64,000 nt of DNA from Singulisphaera sp. GP187 (GCA_945905925.1 CAMDQN010000005.1:20590-84589), one strand, 5' to 3'; numbered from the stretch's first letter, positions 18,101 to 27,600 are shown. Numbers and translations are program-made. The notes: generated by a model from the sequence alone, not told the origin.

Positions 18101-19291
18101 GGCCTTCGGCCCAACCTTGTCGAGCTGTCCGGCGGCCTGTTCGGGCGGCATGTACGACGGCGTGCCGACGGCGGTCCCGGCCGTCGTCACGTGCGACGGG
18201 AGGTCGGTTGCCTCCGGGTCGTGGCGGAACTCGGCCTCGGATGCGTTCTTCATGATGCGGTCGTAGTCGGGACCGTCGGCGAGCGATTTCGCCAGCCCCC
18301 AGTCCACAACGAGCACTTCACCGAACTTGCCGACCATCACGTTCGCGGGCTTGATGTCGCGGTGGATGATGCCCTTTTCGTGTGCGTAGGCGATGGCTTG
18401 GCACACGTACACGAACCGCGACAGCAGTTGCCGGAACGCGACCGTGCGTGGCACCGCGGGTGTGGGCGTCCCATCCGGGGACGACGCCAAACCGGGGTCG
18501 GCAGGCTTCGCGTCCGTCTGTTCGGTTTTGTCTTCGTTCTCGGTCTTCTGCAACCCGTGGTAGCGGTCGATTTCGTCTTTGAGCGTTTCGCCGCGGATGA
18601 ACCGCATGGCGTAGACGGGGCGCCCGCGAGCGTCGTTGACGAGGCCGAAGACCGGCACCACGCCGGGGTGGTCGAGCCGGGCGGTGAGTTCGGCTTCCGT
18701 GAGGAAGCGGCGGCGGCTGCCGGGGTCGTCGGCGTAGCGGGACTTGATGCGCTTGACCGCAACTTCGCGGTTCAGTTCGGTGTCGTGTGCGGTGAACACT
18801 TCGCCCAGTCCGCCGCTCGCGTGCAGTCCTTTGAGCGCGAACCGGCCGATCACTGTCCCGGTCCCCACCCTGTCGCTGCCGCCGAAGGGTATGGGCAAGG
18901 TGTCGGGCGACAGGCCGTCGCCGATGATGCCCCCCGGCACCCATCCAGACGCGACCGTGCGACCGACCGGGGTTGGCAGTGTCGCCCCGATATCGATAGC
19001 GTCGGGATCGGCGACTGTTGCGGTGGCAAAACCCACGGCCGTCACGTCCGGTACGCGGGTGGCACCGGTGTCGTTGTTCGGCTCGACCTGCGGGACCGGC
19101 TTGGGTACGGGTGCCGGTTTCGCTGCGGAAATGAGCGTGACGCCGTCATCACCGCTTGGGCGGTGTACGATGGTCGCGTCGTGCGGGGCCGGGGGTACGG
19201 ATGTGTCGGCCTGACTTGGTGCCGCAGTTGTGGGCGGGGCGCCCGACAATCGCGTCTGGTCGACCTCATCTGGATCGCGTGGCGAAGCCAT
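15149..19291 (-). CDS. Transmembrane Ser/Thr protein kinase with TPR tail
   Basis: A 1380-residue Hanks-type kinase. After a Pro/Thr-rich N-terminus of about 145 residues the kinase domain has a Gly-rich loop ASGGLGEVFTAHD, the ATP-binding Lys in EVAVKRIK (K180), catalytic HRDIKPANVMVG near 309, and VVDWGLAKS, with DWG in place of DFG as in many planctomycete kinases. A 40-residue charged insert (KTENEDKTEQTDAKPAD) splits the N-lobe from the C-lobe. One membrane span follows near residue 510 (LLLAGVLAAGGIAWAIHLG), then a coiled coil rich in K/E (EQEKKTQAALDKVTEQEK). The remaining 750 residues are TPR-like repeats. The kinase domain would be cytoplasmic with the TPRs outside. It lies 112 bases downstream of rho on the same strand. 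Confidence 0.9.
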   Translation of the reverse strand: MASPRDPDEVDQTRLSGAPPTTAAPSQADTSVPPAPHDATIVHRPSGDDGVTLISAAKPAPVPKPVPQVEPNNDTGATRVPDVTAVGFATATVADPDAIDIGATLPTPVGRTVASGWVPGGIIGDGLSPDTLPIPFGGSDRVGTGTVIGRFALKGLHASGGLGEVFTAHDTELNREVAVKRIKSRYADDPGSRRRFLTEAELTARLDHPGVVPVFGLVNDARGRPVYAMRFIRGETLKDEIDRYHGLQKTENEDKTEQTDAKPADPGLASSPDGTPTPAVPRTVAFRQLLSRFVYVCQAIAYAHEKGIIHRDIKPANVMVGKFGEVLVVDWGLAKSLADGPDYDRIMKNASEAEFRHDPEATDLPSHVTTAGTAVGTPSYMPPEQAAGQLDKVGPKADVYSLGATLFAILTGEAPFTGKTAAETLEQVRKGAFDPPAKVNAGCPKPLDAVCRKAMARNQDDRYATAQELAADVERWLSDEPVSAYRDPFLARLARWARQHPARVATAVSLLLAGVLAAGGIAWAIHLGEKNTRAERDRVIEQEKKTQAALDKVTEQEKETAKQRDRAIDQEKKTEAERARVGLARDLARERYAKAVDAYGTLVHDLDNKLYDRAEMQEIRKTLLLNATEGLKKLVEGKGEGDIGADRTLVAAHRQMGEVYQSIGQTTDAHKQFLEAERIARVVRKEAADPNDKRIPEVRVAETRVADRDLARTLDKSAGIHLLAGNTKAAIDAIDEAIKLFEVFAADKTDVVAQQDLAKARKRRSAILLERGDTGKAADECKLALSAHKELSDAAPNDLERKRDLAASLDAVAGVQLRTGDTNGAELHARECLKLRLELAPKFPPDRANVKRELADAHTRLGEVHFDRALLTAAAKDYLAGLKVLDDLVAIDPQNAGARADRALLLGRLGHVQLRTGDIEAALANTKTNKEQCEQLLKIDPKSAKAERDLALAREQYGEALLANGYTQDGLKEYEETLKQLQSLQTLDNGSAAAKLELARGWERIGDGKIALKDPNGAVSAFAESVKIREAAERADTGSASVKRDLAVGKYKQADAYCAGGKPSLANELASAAAKLLTTLGAANPGSGQAQRDIALAYGKWGQILAGDGRSTGALIVWQSSLDRFQKLADVDRENVQAKEEEAAAWERLAGFHATAGNNDQALSSARNAVALWTALNNRDDARTKAGQRRLALAMVRCGDINADIRQLTAASDWYTKALKEVEAMKVDPLLGPVNDIANEKLIFLAAVRAGLSNPRNLADKSYDKVRIAALRTVATLEVRADHAVDAASAADELAKVATTADDLFAVARTFAGCATATRGTDEAKNSYAKSAVDALKKAIASGFRDEPALTGPAWDAVRNRAPALNEVQTELAKLRAAEK

Positions 19292-19403
19292 GGTCGATGG
19301 TCCTCCGACTGGAGGAATTACGGACAGTGTTAGCGTAACCTTTCGCCGGTCGATTGGGAACGGGGAAGGATGAAAGATGGGGAGGGGCGTCTGCCTCCTG
19401 ACT

Positions 19404-20561
19404 CTACCTTCCCAACTTGCTCATGTTCATCAGGAACTCGACGTTCGACTTCGTCTTCGCCAGTTTGTTGACCAGCCCTTCCATCGCCTCAACCGGCTTC
19501 ATTTGTAACATGCTGCGGCGAAGAAGCGTGATCTGTTCGAGCATCTCGGCGGGGAGCAAGCGTTCCTCCTTGCGCGTACCGGACGCGCCGAGGTCGATCG
19601 CGGGGTAGACACGGCGCTCCGCGAGGGCGCGGTTCAGCACCAGTTCCATGTTCCCGGTGCCCTTGAACTCCTGAAAGATGACCTCGTCCATGCGACTGCC
19701 GGTCTCGATCAGTGCGGTCCCGAGAATCGTGAGCGTGCCGCCTTCCTCGAACGCCCGCGCCGCGCCGAACAACCGTTTGGGTATGTCCATCGCTTTCGAG
19801 TCCACGCCACCGCTCATCGTGCGCCCACTGCCGGACGTTTTATTGTACGCGCGTGCCAATCGTGTGAGGCTGTCGAGTAGCACCAGTGCGTCTTTCCCCT
19901 GCTCGGTCAAACGCTTCGCTCGCTCCACGACAAGTTGCGCGAGGCGGGTGTGGTTCGCGGTGTTCTGATCGGAACTGGACGCGATCACCTCCACCGGTGG
20001 CGGCGCCGCGTTGTCGCCTTCGGCCGGCTTGCGGATCACGTTCCGCTTGATGTCGGTCACTTCTTCGGGGCGCTCGTCCACGAGCAGCATCATCAGGTGA
20101 ACGTTCGGGTGGTTGGTGATGACCGCCTGCGCGATGTGCGTGAGCAGAACCGTTTTCCCGGTTCGCGGCGGTGCGACGATTAGCCCGCGCTGGCCCATGC
20201 CTATGGGCGTGAACATGTCCATCACGCGCGTGGTAAGTGGTTCCGGCCCCGTTTCCAGATTGAGCCACTTGGTCGGATCAACGGGCGTGAGTTCGTCCCA
20301 GACGCGTCGGCGGAACAGTTTCGGGTCGGCGCCTTCGATGCTGGTGACGGCACCGAGTCGCGGACCCTGCCCGCGGCGCGGCGGTTCGAGGGTGCCGCCG
20401 AGCATGACGCCTTCGGCGAGGTTCAGTTTGTGGATGAGCGGCCCGGGGACGTAGGCATCGTTGGGCGTGGGCGCGTAGTGCTTGGCGGGGTTACGTAAGA
20501 ACCCGTGCCCACGTGGGTGCATCTCCAGCACGCCTTGCGCGCTGTTGCGAGGATCAGACAT
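19404..20561 (-). CDS. rho: Transcription termination factor Rho
   Basis: Hexameric RNA-dependent ATPase that ends transcription. The 385-residue protein is short because the N-terminal Rho_N extension is missing; it starts near the RNA-binding domain (GHGFLRNPAKHYAPTPNDAY). The ATPase core has Walker A PPRTGKTVLLTHIA, Walker B KDALVLLDSLTRLARAYN, and the secondary RNA-binding loop region RTMSGGVDSKAM. A Pro-rich insert (KPAEGDNAAPPPVEV) sits before the conserved ASSSDQ strand, where other Rho proteins have a shorter loop. All ATPase residues are intact. The ATG at 20561 is the only good start. Confidence 0.93.
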   Translation of the reverse strand: MSDPRNSAQGVLEMHPRGHGFLRNPAKHYAPTPNDAYVPGPLIHKLNLAEGVMLGGTLEPPRRGQGPRLGAVTSIEGADPKLFRRRVWDELTPVDPTKWLNLETGPEPLTTRVMDMFTPIGMGQRGLIVAPPRTGKTVLLTHIAQAVITNHPNVHLMMLLVDERPEEVTDIKRNVIRKPAEGDNAAPPPVEVIASSSDQNTANHTRLAQLVVERAKRLTEQGKDALVLLDSLTRLARAYNKTSGSGRTMSGGVDSKAMDIPKRLFGAARAFEEGGTLTILGTALIETGSRMDEVIFQEFKGTGNMELVLNRALAERRVYPAIDLGASGTRKEERLLPAEMLEQITLLRRSMLQMKPVEAMEGLVNKLAKTKSNVEFLMNMSKLGR

Positions 20562-20781
20562 GCGGGAACTCTACTCTCGTACAGGAACCTCGGGCGCCCG
20601 GCTTCGGAGGCTCAGGGCGGCGGAAACAGAAGACCAGAGGAAAAACGGTCGTCGGTCGCGGGACGGGGTGCGTAGTGTCGTCTTGGTAAGGTGTAGGTGA
20701 TTCTATCCCGTGGGAGGGGAGAACGCGAGAGAGAATCGTCGGCGTGTGGCGAAGTGCATCTTCCAGCGCGGTGCGCACGCG

Positions 20782-21042
20782 TCAACCGATTGGAAAGACG
20801 CCGTGAACGATCACACGCTTGTCGTCCTCGATGACCTCGAACTCGATGCCAATAGGGTCGCGGACGGCGATTCGATGAACGGACGACGTCCACGGCTGGC
20901 CGAAGTGGAGCGGGTCGGCGGCCAGACGGGCGTCGAGCCACGCGGCTGCCGCCGTCACCGCGTTGCGATCGGGCGCGACGTTCCAGAGCGAGGCGAGATC
21001 GTTTTCGGCTTCGGAAGTCCACTCAGAGCGGTAGTTGCTCAC
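20782..21042 (-). CDS. Probable ParE/RelE-like toxin of a type II toxin-antitoxin pair
   Basis: An 86-residue basic protein. The pattern SEWTSEAENDLASLW followed by a helical segment, HRIAVRDPIGIEFEVIEDDK and VIVHGVFPIG is consistent with the compact RelE/ParE fold (two helices then a sheet), though no catalytic residue can be named. It is downstream of a small protein gene, with the GTG start at 21042 overlapping that gene's TGA by four bases and GGAG eight bases upstream. A GTG at 21051 is possible but has no suitable ribosome site. Gene order and coupling support a toxin role; this is inference. Confidence 0.6.
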   Translation of the reverse strand: MSNYRSEWTSEAENDLASLWNVAPDRNAVTAAAAWLDARLAADPLHFGQPWTSSVHRIAVRDPIGIEFEVIEDDKRVIVHGVFPIG

Positions 21043-21278
21043 TGCCGACACTCCAGGTCGCGGAGGATGTCCTTGAGCGGACGCCCGCTGCGGTTATTGC
21101 GGCGTCGCTCCTCCATCTCTTCATGGGTGAACGGCGACTTCACGCCCGGCGGCAGTTTCCCTAACCCCTCGACGGCGAACGTACCGAGTACGTTGCCCTC
21201 GGGGTCTTTGAGTTCGACGGTCGCGCCCGCCGTCCGCAACTGAGCGAGCAACCCGGGATCGGTGATGGTGATCGACAT
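21039..21278 (-). CDS. Probable antitoxin partner
   Basis: A 79-residue protein starting MSITITDPGLLAQLRTAGAT with GAGGAG at ideal spacing before the ATG at 21278. It has a small N-terminal sheet-forming part (VELKDPEGNVLGTFAVEG) and a basic, charged C-terminal helix (HEEMEERRRNNRSGRPLKDI). Such short proteins with a disordered, charged C-terminus that binds the toxin are typical antitoxins. The pair is translationally coupled to the toxin-like gene. Family not certain. Confidence 0.6.
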   Translation of the reverse strand: MSITITDPGLLAQLRTAGATVELKDPEGNVLGTFAVEGLGKLPPGVKSPFTHEEMEERRRNNRSGRPLKDILRDLECRQ

Positions 21279-21440
21279 CCGCAACTCCTCCGAAGGGTGC
21301 CGTGATCTTACCGCGCGACCCGGGGATGGTGCAACGGGCGCGGCGTTAGACGTTGCCTTTGCTCGCCGCGTTCCCGTGGTATACACTGTCCCTTAACCTG
21401 CCTCCGATATCCGCTCGTCTGTCGCGTCAGGATACCGCTC

Positions 21441-22796
21441 ATGTTCAACTCGACCGCTCGCTACACCCGCCGCGTCGCGCTCAAGGCCGGTCTGCTCGGC
21501 GTTACCGGGTTGAGCCTCCCGGATCTCTTTCGCGCACAGGCACGCGCCGCGGAGTCCGGCAGCGCCGCGAACGACAAGTCCGTTATCCTCATCTGGCTCG
21601 ATGGCGGCCCAAGTCAGCTCGAAACGTTCGACCCGAAACCGGACGCGGCGGCCGAGTTCCGCGGGCCGTTCGGCATCTGCAAGACGCGAACGCCCGGTGT
21701 GAACGTCAGCGCGCTCATGCCGCAGGTCGCGAAGCGGTTCGAGAAGTTGTCACTCATTCGCTCGCTGCACCACGACAACGGTGACCACTTCGCCGCCGGG
21801 CACTGGATGACCACTGGCCGGTTCGGGTCCACGAGCGTGAACCTGCCACAGAAGTTCCCTTCGGTCGGGTCGTATGTGTCGAAGACGAAAGGCTCAAACC
21901 ACCCGAGCCTACCGGCCTACGTCGGACTGCCCGCGGCGCAAACGATCTACCTGTTCCCGGGCTACATGGGATCGGCGTATCTGGGCGGGGCGTACAACCC
22001 GTTCGACGTGGACCGCGAAAACAAGTACCTCGCGTGGACCGGTGCCCGCGTGCACTCCCCGAAGTGGCTCGCGACACTCGGCAGCGCCACCGACGCGAAC
22101 GGCGGGCGTGCCTCATTGCTGAAACAGTTCGACACGGTCAGGCGCGACATCGACGCGACCGGCGTGATGAAGACGATGGACGCGTTCCAGTTGAAGGCGC
22201 TCGACCTGATGACCGGCAACGCGGCCCGCGAAGCGTTCGACATTGATAAAGAGGACGTGAAGTCCGCGGACCGCTACGGGCAGGGACCGTGGGCGCGCTA
22301 CACGCTGATGGCGCGGCGATTGGTTGAAGCCGGCGTGTCGTTCGTGACGGTGGACATGCCGCACTGGGACGATCACAGCAGCATCGAGAAGGCGCACGGT
22401 GCGAAGGTTCCTGTTGTGGATCAAGCGGTCGGCGCGCTTCTCGACGATCTGGAGGAACGCGGGCTGTCGGATCGTGTGATGGTGGTGGTGATGGGTGAGT
22501 TCGGGCGCACGCCGAAGATCAACACCGGTCAGCCGGGCATCCCGGTTCCGGGTCGCGACCACTGGGGCAACGCGATTTCGGCGCTGATCGCGGGCGGCGG
22601 AATCAAGTCCGGCGTGGTGGTCGGGAAAACGAACGCGAAAGCGGAACACCCGGTCGAGCGTGCGCTGAAGCCGGAGGCGCTGTTGGCGACGATCTACCAC
22701 CAACTCGGCATCGACGCGACGCAAACGTTCAAGGACCACACCGGGCGCCCGCACCCGATTCTGGACGACGCGACACCGATCAAGGAACTGGTGTGA
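21441..22796 (+). CDS. DUF1501 protein with twin-arginine-type leader
   Basis: A 451-residue protein of the DUF1501 family, which is structurally related to sulfatases and alkaline phosphatases and strongly expanded in planctomycetes. The N-terminus (TRRVALKAGLLGVTGLSLPD) is a Tat-type signal. Family blocks include ILIWLDGGPSQLETFDPKPD, RSLHHDNGDHFAAGHWMTTG, VTVDMPHWDDH, VVVMGEFGRTPKIN and GRDHWGNAISALIAGGG, with the conserved Asp/His residues of the alkaline-phosphatase-like metal site. Enzyme activity is not established for the family. The next gene overlaps its stop by four bases. Confidence 0.9.
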   Translation: MFNSTARYTRRVALKAGLLGVTGLSLPDLFRAQARAAESGSAANDKSVILIWLDGGPSQLETFDPKPDAAAEFRGPFGICKTRTPGVNVSALMPQVAKRFEKLSLIRSLHHDNGDHFAAGHWMTTGRFGSTSVNLPQKFPSVGSYVSKTKGSNHPSLPAYVGLPAAQTIYLFPGYMGSAYLGGAYNPFDVDRENKYLAWTGARVHSPKWLATLGSATDANGGRASLLKQFDTVRRDIDATGVMKTMDAFQLKALDLMTGNAAREAFDIDKEDVKSADRYGQGPWARYTLMARRLVEAGVSFVTVDMPHWDDHSSIEKAHGAKVPVVDQAVGALLDDLEERGLSDRVMVVVMGEFGRTPKINTGQPGIPVPGRDHWGNAISALIAGGGIKSGVVVGKTNAKAEHPVERALKPEALLATIYHQLGIDATQTFKDHTGRPHPILDDATPIKELV

Positions 22797-23302
22797 GTGC
22801 GAAACTGCCAACGATGGAAGAACACCAGCCGCGCTTGCGTGTCTTTCGCGGTCTGTGCGGTGTTGTCGTCGGGGGCGTTGGTTCGGTGGCTCTCGTCGCG
22901 ATCTTGTACTTCGGGCGCGTGTACGCGCAGTGGCAGATCGAAGATGCAACTGCATTCGCTCGCGGGAGCGATTTGAGTAACTCCCGCGAAGAGCTCATCG
23001 TCCCATTTGTTGGTTGCGCGATCTTCTGCGCGTGTGCGGGGTGGGCGACCTTCGCGCCCGCAGGGCGGCACAGTTTCGCATTCTCACTGGTGGTCGTCTT
23101 TGCGGTCAGCGTAGTTCTCTTGTGGGTGAGCACGCTGGTCCTGCCTACACCTCCGCCAAGGTACAAGAGCGATCCTCACCCACTGCCCATGTTCACCCCG
23201 CCCATCGCGGTGTTCCTTTTCATAGGGCCGGTGATAGCGGCTGCTGGGCTGACGGTGTTTCGAGTCCGCCGGACACGGACGAAGCACGCGGCGGCACCGT
23301 GA
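22793..23302 (+). CDS. Small integral membrane protein, unknown
   Basis: A 169-residue protein with about four hydrophobic segments (GGVGSVALVAILYFG, FVGCAIFCACAGWATFA, FSLVVVFAVSVVLLWVSTLV and AVFLFIGPVIAAAGLTVF) and a basic C-terminus. The GTG start at 22793 overlaps the DUF1501 stop (GTGA), so it is coupled to that gene. I do not recognise a family. Confidence 0.65.
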   Translation: MSAKLPTMEEHQPRLRVFRGLCGVVVGGVGSVALVAILYFGRVYAQWQIEDATAFARGSDLSNSREELIVPFVGCAIFCACAGWATFAPAGRHSFAFSLVVVFAVSVVLLWVSTLVLPTPPPRYKSDPHPLPMFTPPIAVFLFIGPVIAAAGLTVFRVRRTRTKHAAAP

Positions 23303-23375
23303 ACTTGCCTTCCCCGCGCTCTCCGCGTTCGGCATACTGAACGCGTCTTCGTCCGCTCATCACGGGGCGTTTCCG

Positions 23376-24038
23376 ATGTCCGCGACTGTCACCCCGCCGC
23401 CAAAGATCGCGGCCAATATCCACTACCCCGACGACGACGGATTGCCCATGTCCGACAACACTTGGCAGTTCAATTGGATCGTCCTGCTTCACTCGAATCT
23501 CGACACCGCGTATCGGAACGCGCCGGACGTGTTCGTAGCCGGGAACCACCTTATCTATCCGGTGGAGAAGGACAACAAGACACGGCAGGCACCGGACGTG
23601 TACGTTGCGTTCGGACGACCGAAGCGCGAGCGCGGCAGTTACCGCGTGTGGGAGGAAGGCGGTGTCTTCCCACAGGTAATTTTCGAGGTTTGGTCACCGA
23701 GTAACCGCTTCGACCAGATGCAAGACAAGTTCACGTTCTATGAGAAGCACGGCGCGGAAGAGTACTACATCATCTACCCGGAGTTTCCGACGCACGCCGA
23801 AGGCTGGCAACGCGACGGCGAGAAACTCGCCCGTGTTCCCGAGATGAACGGGTACGTCAGCCCGCGGACCGGCCTCCGCTTCGTGCTCGATAAAGGCGAT
23901 CTCACCGTCTTCGGACGTGACGGCTACCCACTGCGCTCTCCCACCGAGGTGGCCGCCGAGCGCGACGCACAGCAAGAACGCGCAACAAAACTGGCTGCGA
24001 AGCTCCGCGAACTCGGTGTGGACCCCGACGCGGTGTAA
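23376..24038 (+). CDS. Uma2-family (DUF820) nuclease-like protein
   Basis: A 220-residue protein of the Uma2 family, a PD-(D/E)XK nuclease superfamily group very common in planctomycetes and cyanobacteria. The core reads RQAPDVYVAFGRPKRERGSY then VFPQVIFEVWSPSN; the Asp of APDVYV and Glu of FEVWS match the metal-binding positions, and the basic position expected in the last strand is Ser here (EVWSPS), as in other family members. The C-terminus has a coiled-coil stretch (AAERDAQQERATKLAAKL). The biological role of the family is unknown. It starts at the ATG at 23376. Confidence 0.85.
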   Translation: MSATVTPPPKIAANIHYPDDDGLPMSDNTWQFNWIVLLHSNLDTAYRNAPDVFVAGNHLIYPVEKDNKTRQAPDVYVAFGRPKRERGSYRVWEEGGVFPQVIFEVWSPSNRFDQMQDKFTFYEKHGAEEYYIIYPEFPTHAEGWQRDGEKLARVPEMNGYVSPRTGLRFVLDKGDLTVFGRDGYPLRSPTEVAAERDAQQERATKLAAKLRELGVDPDAV

Positions 24039-24116
24039 CTGGGGGGTGACGCGAGTTGGCACCCTTTGGCCACCTTCGGAAAATCGCTTGCTTCCTGATA
24101 CTCGTAGCACCGAACA

Positions 24117-24134
24117 ACGTTCCACGTGGAACGT
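24117..24134. promoter_or_regulatory. 18-bp perfect palindrome resembling a parS site
   Basis: ACGTTCCACGTGGAACGT is an exact palindrome in the 136-base gap between the Uma2 gene and a pseudogene. Its central 14 bases, GTTCCACGTGGAAC, fit the parS pattern bound by ParB (consensus TGTTTCACGTGAAACA), and as I recall match the Pseudomonas-type core. Only one copy was found and no parAB lies in the window. Confidence 0.5.
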
Positions 24135-24174
24135 ATGCCCACCGTTCCACGCACCGCCCACCGTCGAGTCCGTC

Positions 24175-24449
24175 ATGCCACACCTCTCGCGCCGCGAGTT
24201 TCTCGCTTCCGCTCGGTCGGCAAGAGCGGGAAGGCGAACGCATGGCACACCGGGCTGATTCCCGGCACGAGTTCGCTGTTGGTTCGCCGGTGGGACAGGC
24301 TGAACTGGGCGGTGCTGTTTAACACCGACGCGACCGCGGGCGGCAAGCAACCGGCGAACCTGATCGATAGCCCAATGCACACCGCAGCCGACGCGGTCAA
24401 AACGTGGCCCGACGGCGACCTGTTCGAGAAGTTCCCAGGGACAAAGTAA
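24175..24449 (+). pseudogene. Serine hydrolase (beta-lactamase family) remnant, internal deletion
   Basis: The two ends of a larger gene joined together. From the ATG at 24175 the frame reads MPHLSRREFLASARSARAG, a normal Tat/signal-type N-terminus, then stops. In another frame, from about 24230 to 24449, the sequence reads AWHTGLIPGTSSLLVRRWDR then LNWAVLFNTDATAGG and ends FEKFPGTK. This is the C-terminal block of class C beta-lactamase-like (CubicO) hydrolases, which contains the HTG motif. The 300-odd residues between, including SxxK and YxN, are missing. Deletion by recombination is the likely cause. Confidence 0.7.
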
Positions 24450-24550
24450 GGCCGTTCCGCTGGCGATTTCCGGCCGCGTTCGCGTCCCGTTAGGAGTGGT
24501 TCTGCCCGCGCTGCCTGTGCCGGTTTTGCCGGTCGCGCGGTCGGTCGGCA

Positions 24551-24579
24551 TTGACCCACTTTTCCGCGCTCCTTAGATT
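24551..24579 (+). promoter_or_regulatory. Possible sigma70-type promoter for secA
   Basis: TTGACC at 24551-24556 and TAGATT at 24574-24579 are spaced by 17 bases, about 75 bases before the secA ATG. The region 24450-24653 holds no gene. Confidence 0.4.
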
Positions 24580-24653
24580 GACAGTCTGGCGGGGTCCGCG
24601 CGCACGAGGCGCCGCGCCGCCCGGCGCGGACGTTCACGCATGGAGTTACGGCA

Positions 24654-27600
24654 ATGGCGACGGCTCAAACCGGGATGGAACCGACCTTCTTCGAGAAACT
24701 CGGCGACCGCTTCAACGCGTTCGTGGAAGGGTGTGTGCGCGTCATCTCCCGCATGCTGGGCGGTTCGACCGACGAGCGGCGGACCAAGAGCATCGGCTAC
24801 ATCCGGCCCCGGAACGCCGAGGCGCACACGGTCATCCCGGGTTCGGCGCTCGCGAAGGTGAACGAATTCGAAGCGCAGATGAAGGCGCACACCAACGACC
24901 AACTCAAGGCGCTCAGCACCGAGTATCGCGAACGCCTGAAGAAGGGCGCGAAACTCGATTCGATCCTGCCGGAAGCGTTCGCCGCGTGCCGCGAGGCCGC
25001 CCGCCGCACCAAGAACATGCGGCACTATGACGTGCAGATCCTCGGCGGCGCCGTGCTTCACGGTTATCAAACCGAACTCGGCAGCATCGCGGAAATGAAG
25101 ACCGGCGAAGGCAAAACGCTGGTCGCCACGCTCGCGGCGTACCTCAACGCACTCGAATCGCAAGGCGTTCACGTCGTTACCGTGAACGACTATCTTGCGC
25201 GCCGTGACTGCGAGTGGATGTTGCCCATTTATAACGCGCTGGGCGTGACGGCCGCGTACATCCAGTCCGACATGGACCCGGAAGCCCGGCGCCACGCTTA
25301 CGAGTGCGACATCACCTACGGCACCGCGTCCGAGTTCGGTTTTGATTACCTGCGCGACAACATGAAGATCTCGCGCCACGACGACGAGAACTACCACGCG
25401 TACTACCGGCAGGTGCAGCGCGCCCACCACTACGCCATCATCGACGAGGTGGACAACATCCTCGTGGACGAGGCCCGCACGCCGCTGATCATCAGCGGCC
25501 CGGCGTTCTCCGACGCGAAGCGATTCCTGGAAGCCGACAAGGTCACGCGCGCTCTGACGGAACTCGAACGCAAGGCGCGCAAGGACTTGATCGCAACTGG
25601 CACTGTAAAAGCCAGCGGTAGCGAGGGCGACAACCTCACCACGCTCAGCCCCATCGATCCGGCGAAGGTGGACCCGACGAACCCGCCGCCCAAGGGCGTC
25701 TACTTCGAGATCAAGGAGAAGGAGCGCACCTGCCACCTGACCGACGTGGGCGTGCGCAAAGCGGAAGAACTCGCCGGCGTGGAGAGCTTCTACACCGCCG
25801 GGAACATGGAGTGGCCGCACCTCATCGACAACGCGTTGAAGGCCCACCACCTGTACATGCTCGACCGCCACTACATGATCGACCGCGATCAGCGCGAGAA
25901 CAACGAACTCAGCATCGTCATCATCGACGAGCACACCGGCCGCGCGATGTACGGTCGGCAGTGGTCCGACGGGTTGCACCAGGCCGTCGAAGCGAAGCAC
26001 CCGAAGGAAGGCGTGCAGATCAAGCAAGAAACGCAGACGATGGCCACGGTCACGCTGCAAAACTTCTTCAAACTCTACGCCAAACTGTCCGGCATGACCG
26101 GGACCGCGAAGACCGAGGAAACCGAGTTCTGGAAGATCTACAAACTCGACGTCGTGTCGATCCCGACCAACATGCCGATGCGGAGGCTCGAACACAAAGA
26201 CCTCGTGTACCGCACCGACAAGGAGAAGTGGGACGCGGTGCTGAAGGAGATCGTGGAACTGAGCAAGACCGGGCGACCCATCCTGATCGGTACGAAAGAT
26301 GTGGACAAGAGCGAGAAGCTCTCGCAGATGTTGAAGCGTCAGGGCGTGAAGCATGAATTGCTGAACGCGAAGCCGGAGAACGTCGGCCGCGAAGCCGAGA
26401 TCGTGGCCCAAGCCGGGCGCATCGGCGCGGTCACTATTTCGACGAACATGGCCGGTCGCGGGACCGACATCATCCTCGGCGGGAACGCCGAAACGATGGC
26501 GTGGGCGCGCCTGAAGGTGTTGAAGGATGCGGACAATCGCCCGCTGTACCCGACGCGGCTCGAAGTGCCCAACGACGTGTGGACCACGACGGTCAATCAG
26601 ATCGAAGCGAAGGAGAAGATGAAGGAAGAGGGCCGCAAGGTCGCGGAGATGGGCGGACTGCACATCCTCGGCACCGAGCGCCACGACTCACGCCGTATCG
26701 ACAACCAACTCCGCGGCCGCGCCGGGCGCCAGGGCGACCCCGGCTCCAGCCGGTTTTATCTCTCGCTTCAAGACGAACTGATGCGCCTGTTCGCGGGCGA
26801 GTGGGTAAGCGGCATCCTCACACGACTCGGCATGCAGGAAGGCGAAGCAATCGAATCGGGTATGGTGAGCCGGCGCATCGAGAAGGCGCAGAAGAAGGTC
26901 GAAGAGTACCACTTCGACCAGCGCAAGAACCTGCTCGAATACGACGAGGTGATGGACCTTCAGCGTAAGCGCGTCTACGGTGCGCGTCAGGAGATTCTGG
27001 ACGGCAAGAACCCGCGGCTGATGATTCTGGACATGATCCGCACGCAGATCACGAGTGCGAGCGAGCGGTTCCTCGTGGACAGTTACGGCTCGGCGAGCTT
27101 CGCGGAGTTCGCCAGCAACCGGCTCGGTGTGGAGTTCGAGGCGTCGGACTTCCGCACTTCCTCGCACGAAGACGCGTCGCGCCAGGCGCTCGATCAGGCC
27201 ATCGCGAACGTCCCGACCTTCATGCAGGAGCGGCTTGAAGAGAACCTGAACCCAGACGAGGACGAGAAGGACTGGAAGTGGTCCGAGCTGACACGCGCGA
27301 TCAACGCGAAGTACGACCTCAAGGTGAGTGAGAAAGAGTTGCGAAAGCTCGGGGCGGAGAACCTCGCGGAGACGCTCGTCGCGAAGGCCGAGGCCGCGGT
27401 GAAGGCCGTGAACCTGGACGACGGGGCGCGCTACCTCACGCGCACCTACGGGGCCGAGGCACTCAGCGAGTGGTGCCGCCAGAAGTTCGGCGTGAAGGTG
27501 ACCGTCGAGGAGATCGCGCCGCGGTCCGGCGCGGAACTGAACGAGTACTTGTACCGCAAGGTTCATGCGGCGTACCGACAGAAGGACATCGAGTTCCCGG

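Noticed and set aside
16697..19333. An 878-codon plus-strand open frame through the kinase gene
   Set aside because: Antisense to a clear kinase/TPR protein; high-GC codon bias opens such frames. No motif.
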